The notes under the pieces: generated by a model
The model's input: the letters and a program-made list of their open reading frames with translations, nothing else
Told to the model about the DNA's origin: nothing
Databases searched by the model: none
Made by a program: the position numbers and the translations under genes
Assembly: GCA_903840435.1 (NCBI GenBank)
Contig: CAIMFV010000010.1
Span: 124,001-188,000 of the forward strand
Direction: 5' to 3'
Length of the DNA stretch: 64,000 nucleotides
Source: an uncultured Caulobacterales bacterium
Lineage (GTDB): Bacteria > Pseudomonadota > Alphaproteobacteria > Caulobacterales > Caulobacteraceae
Part shown: in pieces, positions 54,671 to 62,777 of the stretch
Layout of the letters: every line of letters begins with the position of its first letter
Numbering within the stretch: position 1 is the first letter of the stretch

Positions 54671-55618
54671 ATGACAATTTATAAAAACGTTAAAATGCGG
54701 TTCGCATTCACGTTAATCGCTCTTCTATTTTTATACGTTCCCTTTATCACCAGCTTAGCAGATCAATTTTCAAATCAAATTCAGGAGCAATATAACACAA
54801 CCAAAAGCCATAAACCCAACAATCCAATGGATATACCTCGCAGTTCGATTGATGCCGCTAGATACACTTGCGTTCAAGCATACACTCACTACGATCCCAA
54901 GGAGCAAGAAGGGAAGAACACCTGGGTCCCGCTTTGTGAGGCAATAGCCAGCGAAGCAGGTGCGTCCGCTTCCGAACGATCCTTTTACATGAGTTTCTTC
55001 GTCGGAATACTGCTTCTTGGGAACCTCTGGCTCGGACAAAAAGACTCGGAAACTGGAAAGATCGCCGCCGACCATGCTCGACGAAGCGCCGAAGCTTCCG
55101 AATTTACCACTAGGGCTTGGGTTCAGATCGTTGAGGAACATAAAGCAAGGTTTGCATTCGATGCTGATCCCTGGAATGGTGGAAGAGCCACGATCTGTAT
55201 CAAGTGCAAAAATTTGGGTGCCACGCCGGCCATCAACCACCACGTCACCGCCAAAGTGGTGAAACTCAATGACGTGTCCGAAAGCTATAATATTATTACC
55301 GAAGCGCTCGATGAAGTTTTGGTTGAAAGAGAAAGTATTTTTCCAAAGAGTCGGCGGCGTTATTTGATTGATATTGAGATACCCGGATTCTACATTAGTC
55401 CCAACAATATTGACAATATTGGCATTTTGATTGTCTCCAAATATAGTATAATTTCTGGCCTGGGCACAGACGAAATAAAAAAGACTCCTGAATTGTTCAA
55501 GATTCAATTTCCGGTTAGCCAATTCGTTGTAAAGAACGGCGTGCTCCATCTCAGTAACCTTGTGAATTGCACGCTGCGGCTGGAACGTGTGTCCTGCCCT
55601 GACTTGATTCCCACTTAG
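54671..55618 (+). CDS. Hypothetical membrane protein, AT-rich passenger gene
   Basis: The 315-residue product begins MTIYKNVKMRFAFTLIALLF, an N-terminal transmembrane helix (about 9-28). A mainly extracytoplasmic loop (about 30-115) with two cysteines follows, then a second helix (FYMSFFVGILLLGNLWLG, about 103-120). The remainder is a cytosolic beta-rich domain with TICIKCKNLGATPAINHHVT, a pattern seen in many uncharacterised bacterial membrane proteins. Codons are AT-rich compared with neighbours. A 316-codon frame lies opposite, but only this strand gives plausible domain structure. Function unknown. Confidence 0.65.
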   Translation: MTIYKNVKMRFAFTLIALLFLYVPFITSLADQFSNQIQEQYNTTKSHKPNNPMDIPRSSIDAARYTCVQAYTHYDPKEQEGKNTWVPLCEAIASEAGASASERSFYMSFFVGILLLGNLWLGQKDSETGKIAADHARRSAEASEFTTRAWVQIVEEHKARFAFDADPWNGGRATICIKCKNLGATPAINHHVTAKVVKLNDVSESYNIITEALDEVLVERESIFPKSRRRYLIDIEIPGFYISPNNIDNIGILIVSKYSIISGLGTDEIKKTPELFKIQFPVSQFVVKNGVLHLSNLVNCTLRLERVSCPDLIPT

Positions 55619-55719
55619 GTCAGTTGACACCCAGCTTGTGGCCAACTGCATCACAAGCGCAAACAGAACTCCCAGAAATCCGGTCATCGACCGCTCCTCT
55701 CTAAGAGCGGCATCGGGCA

Positions 55720-55755
55720 AAACTCACCACGGGAGCTCGCTCCCGTGGTGAGTTT
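55720..55755. repeat. Perfect hairpin at right end of transposon
   Basis: AAACTCACCACGGGAG pairs with CTCCCGTGGTGAGTTT across a four-base loop, 16 perfect pairs. Its right arm overlaps the inner part of the right terminal repeat. The left end has no equivalent. Confidence 0.85.
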
Positions 55756-55769
55756 GCTACATAATGCCG
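55746..55769 (-). repeat. Right terminal inverted repeat
   Basis: The inward-read sequence is CGGCATTATGTAGCAAAC then TCACCA, 23 of 24 identical to the left repeat. The outward ATG at 55764 is in frame with the comM 3' fragment. Confidence 0.92.
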
Positions 55770-56393
55770 GAATTCACGCCACAGGCCTTGGACAGTTTAC
55801 GTCAACCGCTGGAGACCGGCGAGGTGGTGGTGGCGCGGGCCAACGCCCATCTGCGCTATCCGGCGCGGGTGCAGGTGGTGGGGGCGATGAACCCCTGTCG
55901 GTGTGGCCATGGCGGACTGGGGCGCGGTTATTGCGGCAAGGCGCCGCGCTGCCAAAAGGACTATCAGGGCAGGCTTTCCGGACCATTTTTGGATCGGATC
56001 GACCTGCATGTCGATGTTCCCGCTGTCTCTCCGGGCGATCTCGCTGACGCCGCCTCGGGCGAACCGTCGGCGGTGGTGGCGGCGCGGGTGGCGCTGGCGC
56101 GCGAGCGGCAAGAGGCCAGGGGCGAGGCGCTGGGCTTGCCGTCGCATGCGGCGCTGAATTCGCGTCTGGACGGCCGCGCGCTCGAGGCCGCTGCCGCGCT
56201 CGACCCGGCCGGAAAGGCCCTGCTCGATCAGGCGGCGCGGCGCGGGGGTTTGACGGCCAGGGGCTGGACCCGGACCCTTCGGCTGGCGCGCACCATTGCC
56301 GATCTAGAGGGTGCAGAAACGATCAAACGCCCCCACCTTGCCGAGGCCCTGATTTATCGCCGGCTTGATGCCGAACCCCGTGATGCATCTTAA
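55764..56393 (+). pseudogene. comM: comM (yifB) 3' fragment
   Basis: This fragment encodes the ComM part after Walker B: QALDSLRQPLETGEVVVARA, GAMNPCRCGHGG, the sensor/arginine-finger region FLDRIDLHVDVPAVSP and the C-terminal helices ARTIADLEGAETIKRPHLAE ALIYRRL. Chromosomal sequence begins at 55778. The in-frame ATG at 55764 comes from the transposon terminus, so a 209-residue product could be made, but without the ATP-binding P-loop it cannot be an active helicase. Confidence 0.93.
55770..55777. repeat. 8 bp target-site duplication, right
   Basis: GAATTCAC, the second copy of the duplicated target, immediately after the right terminal repeat. Confidence 0.92.
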
Positions 56394-56460
56394 CCCTTTG
56401 GAAAGCCTAAGGTCCTGCGGCTTTAGCCGGATGTAAACGCCGTTGCGCTAGGGTGAAGAC

Positions 56461-58110
56461 ATGGTGCAACCTTCCGCTCATCCTTCCATCGATCCGCCGG
56501 TCCTGTCCGAATCGCAGGGGCTTTTGGCGCGTGCAGGCGCCCTCGCGACCTTAAGCCACGAGATCAGAACGCCCTTGAACGGGGTTCTCGGCATGACCGG
56601 CCTCCTGGAAGAAACCGAGCTCGACGACACCCAAAGGGCCTATCTGGCCGCCCTCCGCGCGAGCGGCGAGCATCTTCTGACCCTGGTCAATGATATTTTG
56701 GACCTGGCCAAGCTGGAATCTGGACGGGTGGAGTTGGAACCCGCCCGCGTGGATCTGGAAAACCTGTTGCAAGGTGTGGCGGAACTTTTGGCCCCCCGCG
56801 CCCAAGCGTCGGATGTCGAGATTGCCTGGTCGGTCGCCAATGGCGCCGCCTCGGTCCTGGCCGATGATGGCCGCTTGCGGCAGGTCTTGTTCAATTTGGC
56901 GGGCAATGCCGTCAAGATGACGGCGCAATATCGCACCGAGCATGCTGGCGACGGAAGCGCGCGCGGCGGGGTCCTCATTCACGGCAAAACCACCGCATTG
57001 GCTGATGGGCGCGTGCGGTTGCGGCTGTCAGTGCGAGATTCAGGCCCTGGCGTCTCCGAAGCTGCCAAGGCGCGAATTTTTGAGGAATTCACCCAAGAGG
57101 CGGCAGGCGTTCGCGCCGGCGGTGCTGGCCTTGGTCTTGCCATTGTGCGCCGAATTGCCGAAGCCATGGGCGCGCGTCTCGGTGTCGACAATTTGCGTCA
57201 CTCTGAAGCTGATTATTGGGGCGCCGAATTTTGGATAGAGGCGGAAATTCCCGCCGCTGAGGCAGGCCCCACTCAGTCCTTGCCCTTGAAGGGCAAGACC
57301 CTGGCGGTAATCTCTGAAAGTCCCGTGGTTCGTGAAGGGGCCTTGGCGCAAATTCGGGCTTCGGGCGCCCGGGCGATTCTGACCAGCGGCTTTGCCGCTG
57401 TCGATCCCACCTATGACGCCATCTTGCTCGATCCCGCGCCCGGCGCGCCCCCGCCACGCCCCCCGAAAAGCCCACCGACCTTCGTCCTCTTAGCGCCGGA
57501 AGAGCGTGGACGGATCGAGGCGTTCCGCGAGGCAGGCTATAGCGGGTACCTGATCAAACCCTTGCGCCGCGCCTCAATCGTGGCAAGGCTCGAGGCCTCC
57601 TTAGGGCGTGCGCCCTTTGCCGATGAGGCCGAACGAACAGAACCTGCGCCACGGGTCAGTGGTGAGGATGAACGCGACGTGCTAGCGCGGCCGGGCGAGG
57701 GCTTGCGGGTGCTTTTGGTGGAAGACAACGCCGTCAACGCCCTCTTGGCGCGGGCGCTCCTCGTGCGCGCCGGTGCTGTGGTTGAGCGCGCCGCCACCGG
57801 CGAAGAGGCGGTCGATGCCGCTCTGACCGCGCCCTATGATCTTATCTTGATGGATGTGCGCATGCCAGGCATGAACGGCATGGAGGCGACCCGGTGTTTG
57901 CGCGCCAAGGGCCTGAAGACGCCGATTGTCGCCCTAACCGCCAACGCCTTTGAGGATGACCGTCGCCATTGTCTCGAGGCGGGCATGAATGACTTCTTGA
58001 CCAAGCCTATCGCACCCTTGGCGTTAAATCGGTTGATTGCCGGTCTGGCGCGCGACGAAGCCGGGGCCGGGAAAAAGCGCCAGCAGGGGCTCGCCCGCGC
58101 CGCGACCTGA
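56461..58110 (+). CDS. Soluble hybrid histidine kinase with two receiver domains
   Basis: The 549-residue protein has no membrane segments. Domains in order are HisKA with phosphoacceptor His33 (LATLSHEIRTPLNGVLGMTG), HATPase (about 135-270, with GPGVSEAAKARIFEEF and GAGLGLAIVRRI), a degenerate receiver (about 280-395, GKTLAVISESPVVREGALAQ, ending SGYLIKPLRRASIVARLEAS), and a canonical receiver (about 415-535, VLLVEDNAVNALLA, Asp465 in MDVRMPGMNG, and the FLTKPI lysine). It probably feeds an unlinked histidine phosphotransferase. It is 67 bases after comM. Confidence 0.9.
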   Translation: MVQPSAHPSIDPPVLSESQGLLARAGALATLSHEIRTPLNGVLGMTGLLEETELDDTQRAYLAALRASGEHLLTLVNDILDLAKLESGRVELEPARVDLENLLQGVAELLAPRAQASDVEIAWSVANGAASVLADDGRLRQVLFNLAGNAVKMTAQYRTEHAGDGSARGGVLIHGKTTALADGRVRLRLSVRDSGPGVSEAAKARIFEEFTQEAAGVRAGGAGLGLAIVRRIAEAMGARLGVDNLRHSEADYWGAEFWIEAEIPAAEAGPTQSLPLKGKTLAVISESPVVREGALAQIRASGARAILTSGFAAVDPTYDAILLDPAPGAPPPRPPKSPPTFVLLAPEERGRIEAFREAGYSGYLIKPLRRASIVARLEASLGRAPFADEAERTEPAPRVSGEDERDVLARPGEGLRVLLVEDNAVNALLARALLVRAGAVVERAATGEEAVDAALTAPYDLILMDVRMPGMNGMEATRCLRAKGLKTPIVALTANAFEDDRRHCLEAGMNDFLTKPIAPLALNRLIAGLARDEAGAGKKRQQGLARAAT

Positions 58111-58217
58111 CGGGACTTACCAGAAGCATTTGTGTTTTTTGTCTTGGAGAGGTAGCCACCGTTTGTGCCGGTGTCGCCCACGGGCGCGCCTGGACCTTCA
58201 GCGGAGTCCCTCAAGAC

Positions 58218-59546
58218 ATGGCCACGCCTCGGTTTGGAACACGGCTCTTTGCTGTGCTGGCGGCCTTGCGACGCCCAAAGGTTGCGGCCATGGCCGGACT
58301 TGGCTTTTCGTCTGGTCTGCCGTTTCTCTTGACCAGCAACACCTTGGGGTTCTGGCTGCGCGAAGGCCATGTCAGCCTCACCGCTATTGGCTTCGCCTCC
58401 TGGGTCAGCCTCGCCTATGGGTTCAAATTCTTGTGGGCGCCGATCCTTGACCGGGTTGATGCGCCAGGACTTGGCCGATTTGGCCGCCGCCGCGGTTGGA
58501 TGATCCTATCGCAAGCCGTGGTGGCGATTGGCTTGCTGGCCATGGGCGGCATTGGCCCGACCGGGGGGCTGCCGCTCTTGGCGGCGGCGGCTGTCCTCGT
58601 TGCATTTGCCTCGGCCAGCCAGGATATCAATGTTGATGCATGGCGCATTGAGATCGCATCCGATCCTGAAGAATTAGGGCTTTTGACCTCGGCCTATCAA
58701 CTTGGCTATCGCGTCGCCCTCCTCATCGCCGATGCGGGCATATTGATCTTAGCCGATTTCAGCGGCTGGTCGCTGGCCTATGGCGCCATGGCTGTGCTGA
58801 TGGGAATTGGCCTTCTGGCGAGCTTTTCGGCCACGGAGCCCAGGCGCGCGGTGCGGCCCGAAGCGGAAACCTCGCTGATGACCCCGCGCGGGCTGATCGA
58901 TGCGGTTGTCGGGCCCTTTATCGCTTTTTTCCGCCAGCATGGGGTGTTTGCCATCCTGCTCCTGACCACCATCACGTTGTACCATCTACCTGACTATCTG
59001 CGCGGCCCGATCACCAATCCGTTTTATAAAGATATTGGACTTTCCAAGACCCTGGTCGGCGAGGTGCGCGGCTCTATCGGTTTGGCCAGTATCATCTTGG
59101 GTATCTTCTTGGGCGGCGTCTCGGCGTTGCGTTGGGGGCACGGCCCGACCTTGATCATAGGGGCAGTGATCCAACCGCTGGCCATCGCGCTTTTTGCCCT
59201 TTTGGCCTGGCAAGGCGCTGATCTCTTGCGCTTTCAGATCATCATGGTGCTTGACGATTTTGCGATTGGCTATTCGGGCGTCGCACTCGTCGCCTATATG
59301 TCGAGCCTGACCACCTTGGGCTACACCGCCACCCAATATGCGCTTCTGTCGTCAGCCCTCAGCTGGACCGGAAAATCGGTAAAGGGATTTTCCGGCCTCG
59401 CGATTGACCTGTTGCACAATGGGCGCAGCCTGAATGACGCCTATGCGCTTTTCTATCTCGGCGCGGCGGCCCTCGGAATACCTGCTGTCATCCTATGTCT
59501 TGTGCTCGCCGCGCGATTGCGGCGTGAGCGCCTGAAGGCGGCGTGA
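58218..59546 (+). CDS. ampG: AmpG-family MFS transporter (muropeptide permease)
   Basis: AmpG imports anhydromuropeptides for cell-wall recycling. The 442-residue protein has about 12-14 helices and the family motifs GFSSGLPFLLTSNTLGFWL, KFLWAPILDRVDAPGLG, RRRGWMILSQAV and ASASQDINVDAWRIEI. Other MFS subfamilies share some of these, but the set favours AmpG. It stands alone, convergent with maeB. Confidence 0.88.
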   Translation: MATPRFGTRLFAVLAALRRPKVAAMAGLGFSSGLPFLLTSNTLGFWLREGHVSLTAIGFASWVSLAYGFKFLWAPILDRVDAPGLGRFGRRRGWMILSQAVVAIGLLAMGGIGPTGGLPLLAAAAVLVAFASASQDINVDAWRIEIASDPEELGLLTSAYQLGYRVALLIADAGILILADFSGWSLAYGAMAVLMGIGLLASFSATEPRRAVRPEAETSLMTPRGLIDAVVGPFIAFFRQHGVFAILLLTTITLYHLPDYLRGPITNPFYKDIGLSKTLVGEVRGSIGLASIILGIFLGGVSALRWGHGPTLIIGAVIQPLAIALFALLAWQGADLLRFQIIMVLDDFAIGYSGVALVAYMSSLTTLGYTATQYALLSSALSWTGKSVKGFSGLAIDLLHNGRSLNDAYALFYLGAAALGIPAVILCLVLAARLRRERLKAA

Positions 59547-59559
59547 CCCTCACCGCGAT

Positions 59560-61845
59560 CTAGTCCGGCGACATGCTGGTCCGCACGTCAAAGGCCGCCA
59601 GGATGGCCATATTGAGGATGGAGCTGACCGAGGCCGATAGGCTGCAAATCTGCACCGGCTTGGACAGGCCCAACAGGATCGGCCCGACCACCGATGCCCC
59701 GCCAAGGGCTTGGATCAGTTTGGTCGAGATCGAGGCCGAGTGGATGGCAGGCATGATCAGCACATTGGCGTCGCCGGTCAGCCGCTGGAACGGATGGTTG
59801 CGCCGCGCTTCGGCATTGAGGGCGAGGTCCGGGGGAATTTCACCTTCATACTCGAAATCGATATCGCTGCGCGCATCCATCATGGCCACCGCTTGGCGCA
59901 CCTTTTCACCGCGCGCGCCTTGTGGATTGCCAAAGGTCGAATAGGACAAAAACGCCACGCGCGGTTCGTGGCCAAGCCGCCGCGCCGCATGGGCGGCTTC
60001 AATGGCGATTTCGACCAAGGTTTGGGGCTCGGGCAGTTCAGAGACGGTGGTGTCGGCAATGAAAAGGGTGCGACCTTGGGCCAAGACAACGCTCATGCCC
60101 ATAACGCGGGTTTCAGGCGCCGGGTCGATGACGCGCAACACTTCCTCCAAGGCCTGATCGAAGTTGCGGGTGACGCCGGTGACCATGCCGTCAGCATGGC
60201 CGAGCGCCACCATCGAGGCGCCGAAGGAATTGCGATCCTGATTGATCAACCTTTGCACGTCGCGCTTCAGATAGCCGTGACGTTGCAGGCGGTTATAAAG
60301 AAACTCGACATATTCGTCATTGCGCGATGACAGCCGTGCATTGACGATTTCGAGATCGGCTTCAGCCGGGTTGAGGCCGAGATCGGCCATATTGCGCAAG
60401 ATCAGCTCTTCGCGGCCACACAGTACGGCCCGGCCAAAGCCTTGGCTTTGGAAAGCGTAGGCGGCGCGAATGACGCTCGCCTCTTCGCCTTCAGCAAAGA
60501 CAATGCGCTTCTTCGGTCCGCCTTGCACGGCGGTTGACAGGTTTTGCAGGAAGCCTGCCGAGGGGTCGAGCCGTCGCGCCAAGCTGGCGCGATAGGCGGC
60601 CATGTCGGCAATGGGGCGCCGCGCGACGCCGGTGTCCATGGCGGCCTTGGCGACGAAGGGGGGAATATACCAGATCAGCCGCGGGTCGAACGGTGTGGGG
60701 ATAATATAGTCAGGCCCAAACTTCAGGCGCATGCCCTTATAGGCAGCCGCCACCTCGTCGGGCACATCCTCGCGCGCTAATTGGGCCAGGGCCTGAGCGC
60801 AGGCGATCTTCATTTCATTATTGACCCGTCTGGCCCGCACATCGAGCGCGCCTCGGAAAATATAGGGAAAGCCGAGGACATTATTGACCTGATTGGGATA
60901 GTCGGAGCGGCCCGTGGCCATGATGGCGTCAGGGCGCACTGTGTGAACCTCTTCCGGCGTAATCTCAGGGTCGGGATTGGCCATGGCAAAGATTATAGGA
61001 TTGGGCGCCATGGTGGCGATCAGTTCGGGCGTAAAGGCGCCCTTGGCAGAAAGGCCGAGCAGAACGTCGGCGCCCGCCACCGCCTCAGCCAGGGTGCGCT
61101 TATCGGTCACGACAGCATGGGCGCTCTTCCACTGGTTCATTCCGTCGGTACGCCCCTGATAGAGCACACCTTTGGAGTCGCAGGCGATGCAGTTTTCCGC
61201 TCGCACACCCATGGCTTTGATCAGTTCAAGGGTGGCGATGCCTGCCGCGCCTGGACCATTGAGCACCACCTTGACGGTTGCAAGGTCGCGACCGGTGATG
61301 GCGCAGGCATTGATCAGGCCTGCGGCTGAAATGATCGCTGTGCCATGCTGATCATCGTGAAAGACCGGTATATCGAGCAATTCTTGCAGCTCGGTCTCGA
61401 TGCGAAAACATTCCGGGCTCTTAATGTCTTCCAGATTGATGCCGCCAAAGGTGACGCCAATATTTTTGACAACTGTAATGATCTCATCCGGGTCCTTGGA
61501 CGACAGTTCGATATCGATGGAATCGACATCGGCAAAGCGCTTGAACAAGACGCTCTTGCCTTCCATCACCGGCTTCGACGCCAAGGCTCCAAGATCGCCA
61601 AGCCCCAAGATCGCGGTGCCATTGGAGATGACGGCGACGAGATTTCCCTTCGACGTATAGTCATAGGCAGCGTCTGGATCGGCAGCGATGGCATGAACCG
61701 GCGCGGCCACGCCTGGGGAATAGGCGAGGCTCAAATCGCGCTGGGTGGCCATCGGCTTGGTCGGGACGACAGCGATCTTGCCTGGACGCGGGAAGCGGTG
61801 AAAGTCCAGCGCTTCTTGGTCGGTCGTCGGGGGTTCTGCGGACAT
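59560..61845 (-). CDS. maeB: NADP-dependent malic enzyme with phosphotransacetylase-like domain
   Basis: The enzyme decarboxylates malate to pyruvate and makes NADPH. The 761-residue protein has a malic-enzyme domain (about 1-430: YSPGVAAPVHAIAADPDAAY, FHDDQHGTAIISAAGLINAC, the nucleotide site LNGPGAAGIATLELIKAMGV) and a C-terminal phosphotransacetylase-like domain (about 440-761, VMGMSVVLAQGRTLFIADTT, VGPILLGLSKPVQI). This two-domain architecture is normal for the proteobacterial MaeB group, in which the PTA-like part is thought to bind acetyl-CoA as regulator. Confidence 0.95.
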   Translation of the reverse strand: MSAEPPTTDQEALDFHRFPRPGKIAVVPTKPMATQRDLSLAYSPGVAAPVHAIAADPDAAYDYTSKGNLVAVISNGTAILGLGDLGALASKPVMEGKSVLFKRFADVDSIDIELSSKDPDEIITVVKNIGVTFGGINLEDIKSPECFRIETELQELLDIPVFHDDQHGTAIISAAGLINACAITGRDLATVKVVLNGPGAAGIATLELIKAMGVRAENCIACDSKGVLYQGRTDGMNQWKSAHAVVTDKRTLAEAVAGADVLLGLSAKGAFTPELIATMAPNPIIFAMANPDPEITPEEVHTVRPDAIMATGRSDYPNQVNNVLGFPYIFRGALDVRARRVNNEMKIACAQALAQLAREDVPDEVAAAYKGMRLKFGPDYIIPTPFDPRLIWYIPPFVAKAAMDTGVARRPIADMAAYRASLARRLDPSAGFLQNLSTAVQGGPKKRIVFAEGEEASVIRAAYAFQSQGFGRAVLCGREELILRNMADLGLNPAEADLEIVNARLSSRNDEYVEFLYNRLQRHGYLKRDVQRLINQDRNSFGASMVALGHADGMVTGVTRNFDQALEEVLRVIDPAPETRVMGMSVVLAQGRTLFIADTTVSELPEPQTLVEIAIEAAHAARRLGHEPRVAFLSYSTFGNPQGARGEKVRQAVAMMDARSDIDFEYEGEIPPDLALNAEARRNHPFQRLTGDANVLIMPAIHSASISTKLIQALGGASVVGPILLGLSKPVQICSLSASVSSILNMAILAAFDVRTSMSPD

Positions 61846-61941
61846 CAGGTTTCCGTTGCGTCAAAAAGGGGAGCGGCCCGAATTGAGACTAGACGCTTGC
61901 ACAGGGCGCGACAATGCCGCGCCGCTTGGCAGCTGGGCAGG

Positions 61942-62724
61942 TTAATGAATGAGCTTGGCCCGAAGCCTCGCCTTGGCGTCTCGGTCGACGCCCAGCGCAC
62001 GGTCAAGATAGGCGTCTAGCGCGCCGTGGCCAGCATCGATCTCGGCAAAGGCGGCTAAGAGATAGTCAGGCTGCACGCCCAGAAAGGCGAGCACCGCCTC
62101 AAGGCTTGGCCGTTTGCCGGTCAGATTGGCCAGATTGTCCTGGCTTTCCGGCGCGCGCGCTTCCAGTCGTCCGGCCTGATTGGTCAACAGATAGTCGGCC
62201 ATTATGTCGTCCTCGTGCACGCCAAGCACACGATGGGTGAGCGCCGCCAAAAGCCCGGTTCTATCCTTTCCAGCTGCGCAGTGGATGACGAGGGGCCCAT
62301 CGGCTTCGGCCAGAGCCCGGAAATAGCGGCGGAAGAGATCAAGGTGGCGCGGCTCGAACGGCAAGCGGCGATATTCTTCGATCATAAAGGCCTTGACGCT
62401 TTCCGGTGTCAGATCGGTGGTGGCGACGAAATTGACGTGCGGGGCAAGTCCCACATCGCCAATGTCATTGTCGATCACCGTGGCCGCAAAGCCCCGGGGA
62501 CGGCGCGAGACGTCGCGTTCCCGCTCGCTCTTTCGCCGCAGATCGACCACCACCTTGACATCGAGACTGGCCAGTCGGCGAAGATCAGCCTCGGTCGCCT
62601 TGGCGTGGTGGGCGGATCGGTACAGCACCCCTTCGACCAGACGGCCGCCATGGCGGGTCTCATAGCCGCCATAGTCTCGGAAATTGTCCACGCCCTCAAA
62701 GGCGAGAATGCGCGTCTGGCTCAT
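61942..62724 (-). CDS. Tyrosine-protein phosphatase family protein
   Basis: The 260-residue protein begins MSQTRILAFEGVDNFRDYGG (the N-terminal signature of this atypical phosphatase group, Y_phosphatase3) and has the catalytic loop VIHCAAGKDRTGLLAALTHR (C-x5-R). It could act on phosphotyrosine, phosphoinositides or another phosphoester. It lies 53 bases downstream of amn on the same strand. Confidence 0.88.
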   Translation of the reverse strand: MSQTRILAFEGVDNFRDYGGYETRHGGRLVEGVLYRSAHHAKATEADLRRLASLDVKVVVDLRRKSERERDVSRRPRGFAATVIDNDIGDVGLAPHVNFVATTDLTPESVKAFMIEEYRRLPFEPRHLDLFRRYFRALAEADGPLVIHCAAGKDRTGLLAALTHRVLGVHEDDIMADYLLTNQAGRLEARAPESQDNLANLTGKRPSLEAVLAFLGVQPDYLLAAFAEIDAGHGALDAYLDRALGVDRDAKARLRAKLIH

Positions 62725-62777
62725 GATCCTCGTCTTTACGCGATACCTGTCGAAATCGCAGCCAAATTCGGCGTGTC

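Larger units (their letters stand above)
50595..55769. mobile_element. IS1595-family transposon with arsenic and other passenger genes (5175 bp)
   Basis: The element is bounded by 24-base inverted repeats matching at 23 positions (each starting CGGCATTATGTAGCAAAC when read inward) and by the 8 bp duplication GAATTCAC. Contents from left: a coiled-coil/HTH-like gene (plus), aqpS, arsC, arsR and the transposase (all minus), a DUF6471-like gene (plus), and an AT-rich membrane-protein gene (plus). No nested repeats flank the transposase alone, so the entire segment appears to be one transposition unit. Exact frame restoration of comM when it is removed proves insertion into an intact gene. Confidence 0.9.

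Noticed and set aside
54770-55720. 316-codon minus-strand frame opposite the AT-rich membrane-protein gene
   Set aside because: The plus-strand product has two membrane helices and a recognisable beta-domain pattern; the minus-strand frame has no family look and runs into the terminal hairpin.
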